Shown: positions 60,647-64,000 of the stretch, piece by piece
Numbering within the stretch: the first letter of the stretch is position 1
Layout of the letters: every line of letters begins with the position of its first letter
Assembly (NCBI GenBank): GCA_029550865.1
Contig: JAKPGM010000071.1
Location: 1-64,000 of the forward strand
Direction: 5' to 3'
DNA from: Bacteroidota bacterium
GTDB taxonomy: Bacteria > Bacteroidota > Bacteroidia > Bacteroidales > DTGW01
Length of the DNA: 64,000 nucleotides
Translations under genes and position numbers: made by a program
The notes under the pieces: generated by a model
What the model was told of the DNA's origin: nothing
Database searches by the model: none
What the model saw: only the letters and a program-made list of their open reading frames with translations

Positions 60647-61758
60647 TGTTGTTGAAGTAACAACTTCCATTCCTCCACACAGCGATCCCAGGTAACATAG
60701 TCTGAATATTTTCGAGCATTTTCCCGCATTGCTTTTCTCAATTGATGGTTGAGGATAAATTCCTCAAAAGCATTAGCAATAACATCAACGGTTGCTGAAG
60801 GCGAAAATCTGAACGAGGCCCCTTCGAGCAACGTATCTTCCATGCCTTGATGGTAAAAACCTGCGACGGGTACACCCACTCTGAGAAATTCCAGAACCGA
60901 TATTCCCAGCGCTTCATCGGTGCTAAACAAGCTTCCTATGTCGCACGTACTAATCTCCTCAATAAATCTTGCTGTATCGGTTTGTTTGTTGATAAATCCA
61001 CAATATTGTATGCCAGGCGCATGGATTAGGTCGTCAGGACAATGACCAATGATTTTGATTACTACTTCATAGCCCTTTTGTGTTAGAATTTGTTGCACTT
61101 CTTTCAGCAATAACAGGCCTTTGCGCTTCCAGTCTTTTCCTATAAAACCAAGTACAAGACGGTTAGTATCGACACACTCGGGAAATTGATAATCATGAGG
61201 CAGGATAAAATTGGCTCCAGGTAGAATGTGAAAAAGTTTGCTCGATGGCACCTGATATACTTCCCGAAGTGTCCTATGGATCCACTTACCCATAGTTACC
61301 ACTGCCTGGCTACGAGCATAATTTTCTTTTTCAATCGCGATAGCTTGCTGCTTAACTTTTTCAGACACCCTGATATTGTATGCTGGCGAATTAAACAAAT
61401 CGAAAAGGGTTGCGTCGAGATAGTAATATATTTTCCCACCTTTTCTATTTACCGTACTGGCTCGTGGAAAAAGCTGGTTAAAGGATATCACCGTAGATTC
61501 AAAATACGCTGGCGGGATTTGATTTTCTGCCCTGTTAAGAAAATCGATGCTGTACTGAAATCCTCCAGTGTTTCCATGAAATAAAAGTTGACGTGCATTC
61601 CAAATATACCGATGAACTTTTAATTTTTCCACCTTCAATTGCCATGGCAAATGAAAAATACCCTTTCGGGCACCGGTAGTATAAAAATAAAAGGGGGTAC
61701 TACTCCAACAATTGATGTCCAACACATCACCTACCACAGCCACTCCAACTTTATCCAT
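60643..61758 (-). CDS. glycosyltransferase, GT-B (family 4-like)
   Basis: LVLGFIGKDWKRKGLLLLKEV...FSTDEALGISVLEFLRVGVPVAG. Confidence 0.85.
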   Translation of the reverse strand: MDKVGVAVVGDVLDINCWSSTPFYFYTTGARKGIFHLPWQLKVEKLKVHRYIWNARQLLFHGNTGGFQYSIDFLNRAENQIPPAYFESTVISFNQLFPRASTVNRKGGKIYYYLDATLFDLFNSPAYNIRVSEKVKQQAIAIEKENYARSQAVVTMGKWIHRTLREVYQVPSSKLFHILPGANFILPHDYQFPECVDTNRLVLGFIGKDWKRKGLLLLKEVQQILTQKGYEVVIKIIGHCPDDLIHAPGIQYCGFINKQTDTARFIEEISTCDIGSLFSTDEALGISVLEFLRVGVPVAGFYHQGMEDTLLEGASFRFSPSATVDVIANAFEEFILNHQLRKAMRENARKYSDYVTWDRCVEEWKLLLQQH

Positions 61759-61768
61759 AGAAAAAGTA

Positions 61769-62905
61769 TTATACCCTTAAAAAGTTAATCCGATCCTGTA
61801 CATATCGTGATGCGTCGAATGCGGTCAATGCTCGATTAAATGCATCCTGTGAAAGTTGCATTCGTAAATGGCTATCGTTAAGCATTTCGACAATCTTTGT
61901 TGCCAGGTCGTCGGCATCCTGGGGCGTAAAAAAAGCTACTGTTTTTTCGTTGCCTGCCACCTCTCGCATCATAGGTAAATCGCTAACAATACATGGCAGC
62001 CCACATGCCAGGGCTTCCGACAATGCATTACCGAGTCCTTCCCTAAGGGTCGTCGAATACACAAAAATATCCATTTGTTGCAGCTTTTGGTAAACGTCCT
62101 CAACATTGCCCCAGAAGGTCACACGATCGACAATGCCAAGTTGATTTGTCAAAAATTCAAGTTTGCTGCGAAGAGCGCCATCACCAACCAGCCACAAGCG
62201 AGCCAGGGGGTAAGACGAAAGCACTTTTTTAAAAGCTATCAAAAGCGTTTGATGGTCTTTAATGGGGTCGAGACGAGCAGTCATACCAATAATCACCTCT
62301 GTATGCTGGTCTATCGATCGAACAACATAGGGATTCTCTTTTAACAAACGCACCGGATTGTGGGAAACCGAAGCACCAAAATACCTATAATAGGGATGAA
62401 TAGCAAGAGAACGCAAAACATAGCTGGAACAGGCAAATAAATGCGTTTCGATCGGTGAAGGATACAGGACGTGATCCACCATCTGTTTTAGCATAGAGGT
62501 AACCCGGAAATTGGCCGGATTACCCACATGCACAGCCAATCGACACCGTTGGTTGCGTAGGGAATATCGTACCAGGGGTAACTTAATGGTACTCCAGTAC
62601 AGGATACCATCGTATGGTGTTGATCTTGAATATTCTGCAAGTGTTCTAATAAACTGCCTTTGAGGCAAATTTAAAATGTTAAGTATTCTCACATCCGCTC
62701 CCGCATCCAACCATTGTCCAACCATAATTCCTTCGCCACCGAGCACCCAGATATGGTGGTTATATTCACGGCGACTGGCTTCGATGAAATACAAACAATC
62801 CTTTTCAGTACCGCCAAGTGAAGCAAAAGGAATGATGTGTAGTAAATGAGGCAAATGACCATCCATGATATCTTCACGAAATATTTTGGTAAAAATACTC
62901 TGCAA
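61769..62905 (-). CDS. glycosyltransferase, GT-B (family 4-like)
   Basis: IGMTARLDPIKDHQTLLIAF; VYSTTLREGLGNALSEALACGLPCIVSD. Confidence 0.92.
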   Translation of the reverse strand: MQSIFTKIFREDIMDGHLPHLLHIIPFASLGGTEKDCLYFIEASRREYNHHIWVLGGEGIMVGQWLDAGADVRILNILNLPQRQFIRTLAEYSRSTPYDGILYWSTIKLPLVRYSLRNQRCRLAVHVGNPANFRVTSMLKQMVDHVLYPSPIETHLFACSSYVLRSLAIHPYYRYFGASVSHNPVRLLKENPYVVRSIDQHTEVIIGMTARLDPIKDHQTLLIAFKKVLSSYPLARLWLVGDGALRSKLEFLTNQLGIVDRVTFWGNVEDVYQKLQQMDIFVYSTTLREGLGNALSEALACGLPCIVSDLPMMREVAGNEKTVAFFTPQDADDLATKIVEMLNDSHLRMQLSQDAFNRALTAFDASRYVQDRINFLRV

Positions 62906-62962
62906 AATGCATATAAATAAAATCCATTTATTATTTTTATCAAAAATTGTAGAATTACAAAT

Positions 62963-63862
62963 ATGAAGCAGCAGGGAAAATTTATCATATTATCGCTAAC
63001 GGTATTGTTTGCAGTAATAGTTAACAATAGCTGCTCACATTCCACCAACGAGGCAAAAATTCTTGATTCAGAAGACACTACTGCATCTATTGAAGAAACC
63101 ATAAAGGAAGTTCGACAGATATTTTATAGGGTTTACCTGCCCAGCGAGATGTATAAAATTTTCGATAAAGTTGGCGCCTTCTACACACCCGATATATTAA
63201 ATCCTGCTGAAAACGTTAATCTTTATGAAACCAGTTACAAAGCTGCACTCAATCTTGGTGTGTATGGAGTAGATATGGGATACAACAAAATATTTGGGCA
63301 GAATCAGAAATCGTTATTATACTTTACGGTCATTCACAAGCTTTCCCAACAGCTGGGCATACCCGATATCATGTTTGCCCGCGCTGTTGAGAGCATGGAG
63401 AAAAACCTATCGAACCGTGATTCTATTGTGAAGTATGCAACCGATATCTATGTAATGGCTCAAGAATATTTGAAAGAAAATGATCGCGGATCAACTGCTG
63501 CGTTGATACTAGCCGGAGGCTGGATTGAGGCCATGTACGTAGCCTCGCGCATCGCCGATGAACTTAACGATAACCGTGAAATTATGGAACGAATAGCCTT
63601 TCAGAAGTATTCGTTACGTTCCCTGTTAGCTATTCTGGCGAATTATCAGTCGGACAATGAAATAAATAACCTATACCTGATGTTCAAATCCTTAGCCCGT
63701 TCGTACGATAAGTTTGAAATATACTATACCCCCGACGATATTTCTATCGACACGATCAATAAGTATATTAAGGCTCGAAAAATACAATTTCATATCCCAC
63801 CCGAAACATTTAAGGAAATTAAAGAGAAAATTGCACAGATCAGGCAATATGTGGTTAGCTGA
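62963..63862 (+). CDS. lipoprotein of unknown function
   Basis: N-terminus MKQQGKFIILSLTVLFAVIVNNSCSH with lipobox-like Cys; intact ORF. Confidence 0.7.
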   Translation: MKQQGKFIILSLTVLFAVIVNNSCSHSTNEAKILDSEDTTASIEETIKEVRQIFYRVYLPSEMYKIFDKVGAFYTPDILNPAENVNLYETSYKAALNLGVYGVDMGYNKIFGQNQKSLLYFTVIHKLSQQLGIPDIMFARAVESMEKNLSNRDSIVKYATDIYVMAQEYLKENDRGSTAALILAGGWIEAMYVASRIADELNDNREIMERIAFQKYSLRSLLAILANYQSDNEINNLYLMFKSLARSYDKFEIYYTPDDISIDTINKYIKARKIQFHIPPETFKEIKEKIAQIRQYVVS

Positions 63863-63889
63863 TAACTAATCAAAATGCCAATACATAAC

Positions 63890-64000
63890 CAAACACAAAC
63901 GGTATGAAAATAATTCCTCATACCTGCTTGATTTTTTGCACAAAACATATTCCTGGTGAGTGCCGACCATTTAACAAACCATTAAAAATTATTATCGGAT
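63890..64000 (+). repeat. dispersed leader element, copy I, cut by the window end
   Basis: ACAAACGGTATGAAAATAATTCCTCATACCTGCTTGATTTTTTGCACAAAACATATTCCTGGTGAGTGCCGACC...ATTATTATCGGAT. Confidence 0.8.

Noticed and set aside
7278-64000. Dispersed elements considered as CRISPR repeats or attC/integron sites
   Set aside because: Copies are kilobases apart with ordinary genes between, ~130 bp long, multi-stem, with no cas or integrase genes visible.

Overview
A 64 kb chromosomal segment from a Bacteroidota-type bacterium. The call rests on TAnnTTTG-type -7 promoter boxes, a T9SS type-A C-terminal sorting domain, DUF1573 and DUF3098 proteins and an AT-rich codon style. About 49 CDSs are supported. 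They include housekeeping genes (prmA, yidC, ilvE, ftsX, queA, truB, uppP, frr, pyrH, aroA, dprA, dxs, tsaE), a polysaccharide export region (Wza/Wzc-like, two Wzi-like paralogs, WecA-like, MlaEF-like ABC), an exosortase operon (T9SS-type LamG/FN3 giant protein, PPPPGGGG small protein with a sorting-signal-like C-terminus, membrane protein, exosortase), an adenylate cyclase fused to a degenerate HD-like domain, and two glycosyltransferases. No rRNA, tRNA, CRISPR array or transposase was recognised. The most interesting signal is a family of about 130-140 bp intergenic elements with about 11 recognisable copies. Consensus: ATGAAACGAGCATGTA...ACGAGTATGAAAAT..TCATACTTGCTT..TTACATGCGAGTTCCATCCGACC..(A/T-rich)..ATTTTCGGATGAA. 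In several copies the element ends exactly at the start codon of the next gene. It can fold into (i) an outer stem GCAUGUA/UACAUGC flanked by tandem G.A mismatches, (ii) an inner hairpin AGUAUGA/UCAUACU, and (iii) a 3' hairpin CAUCCGA/UCGGAUG that contains the downstream AUG. Two stem positions show compensatory changes between copies. Several copies also carry a 36-37 codon leader ORF whose stop lies in the loop of the AUG-sequestering hairpin. This looks like either an undescribed dispersed cis-regulatory leader (translational-attenuator-like) or a selfish repeat that targets start codons.
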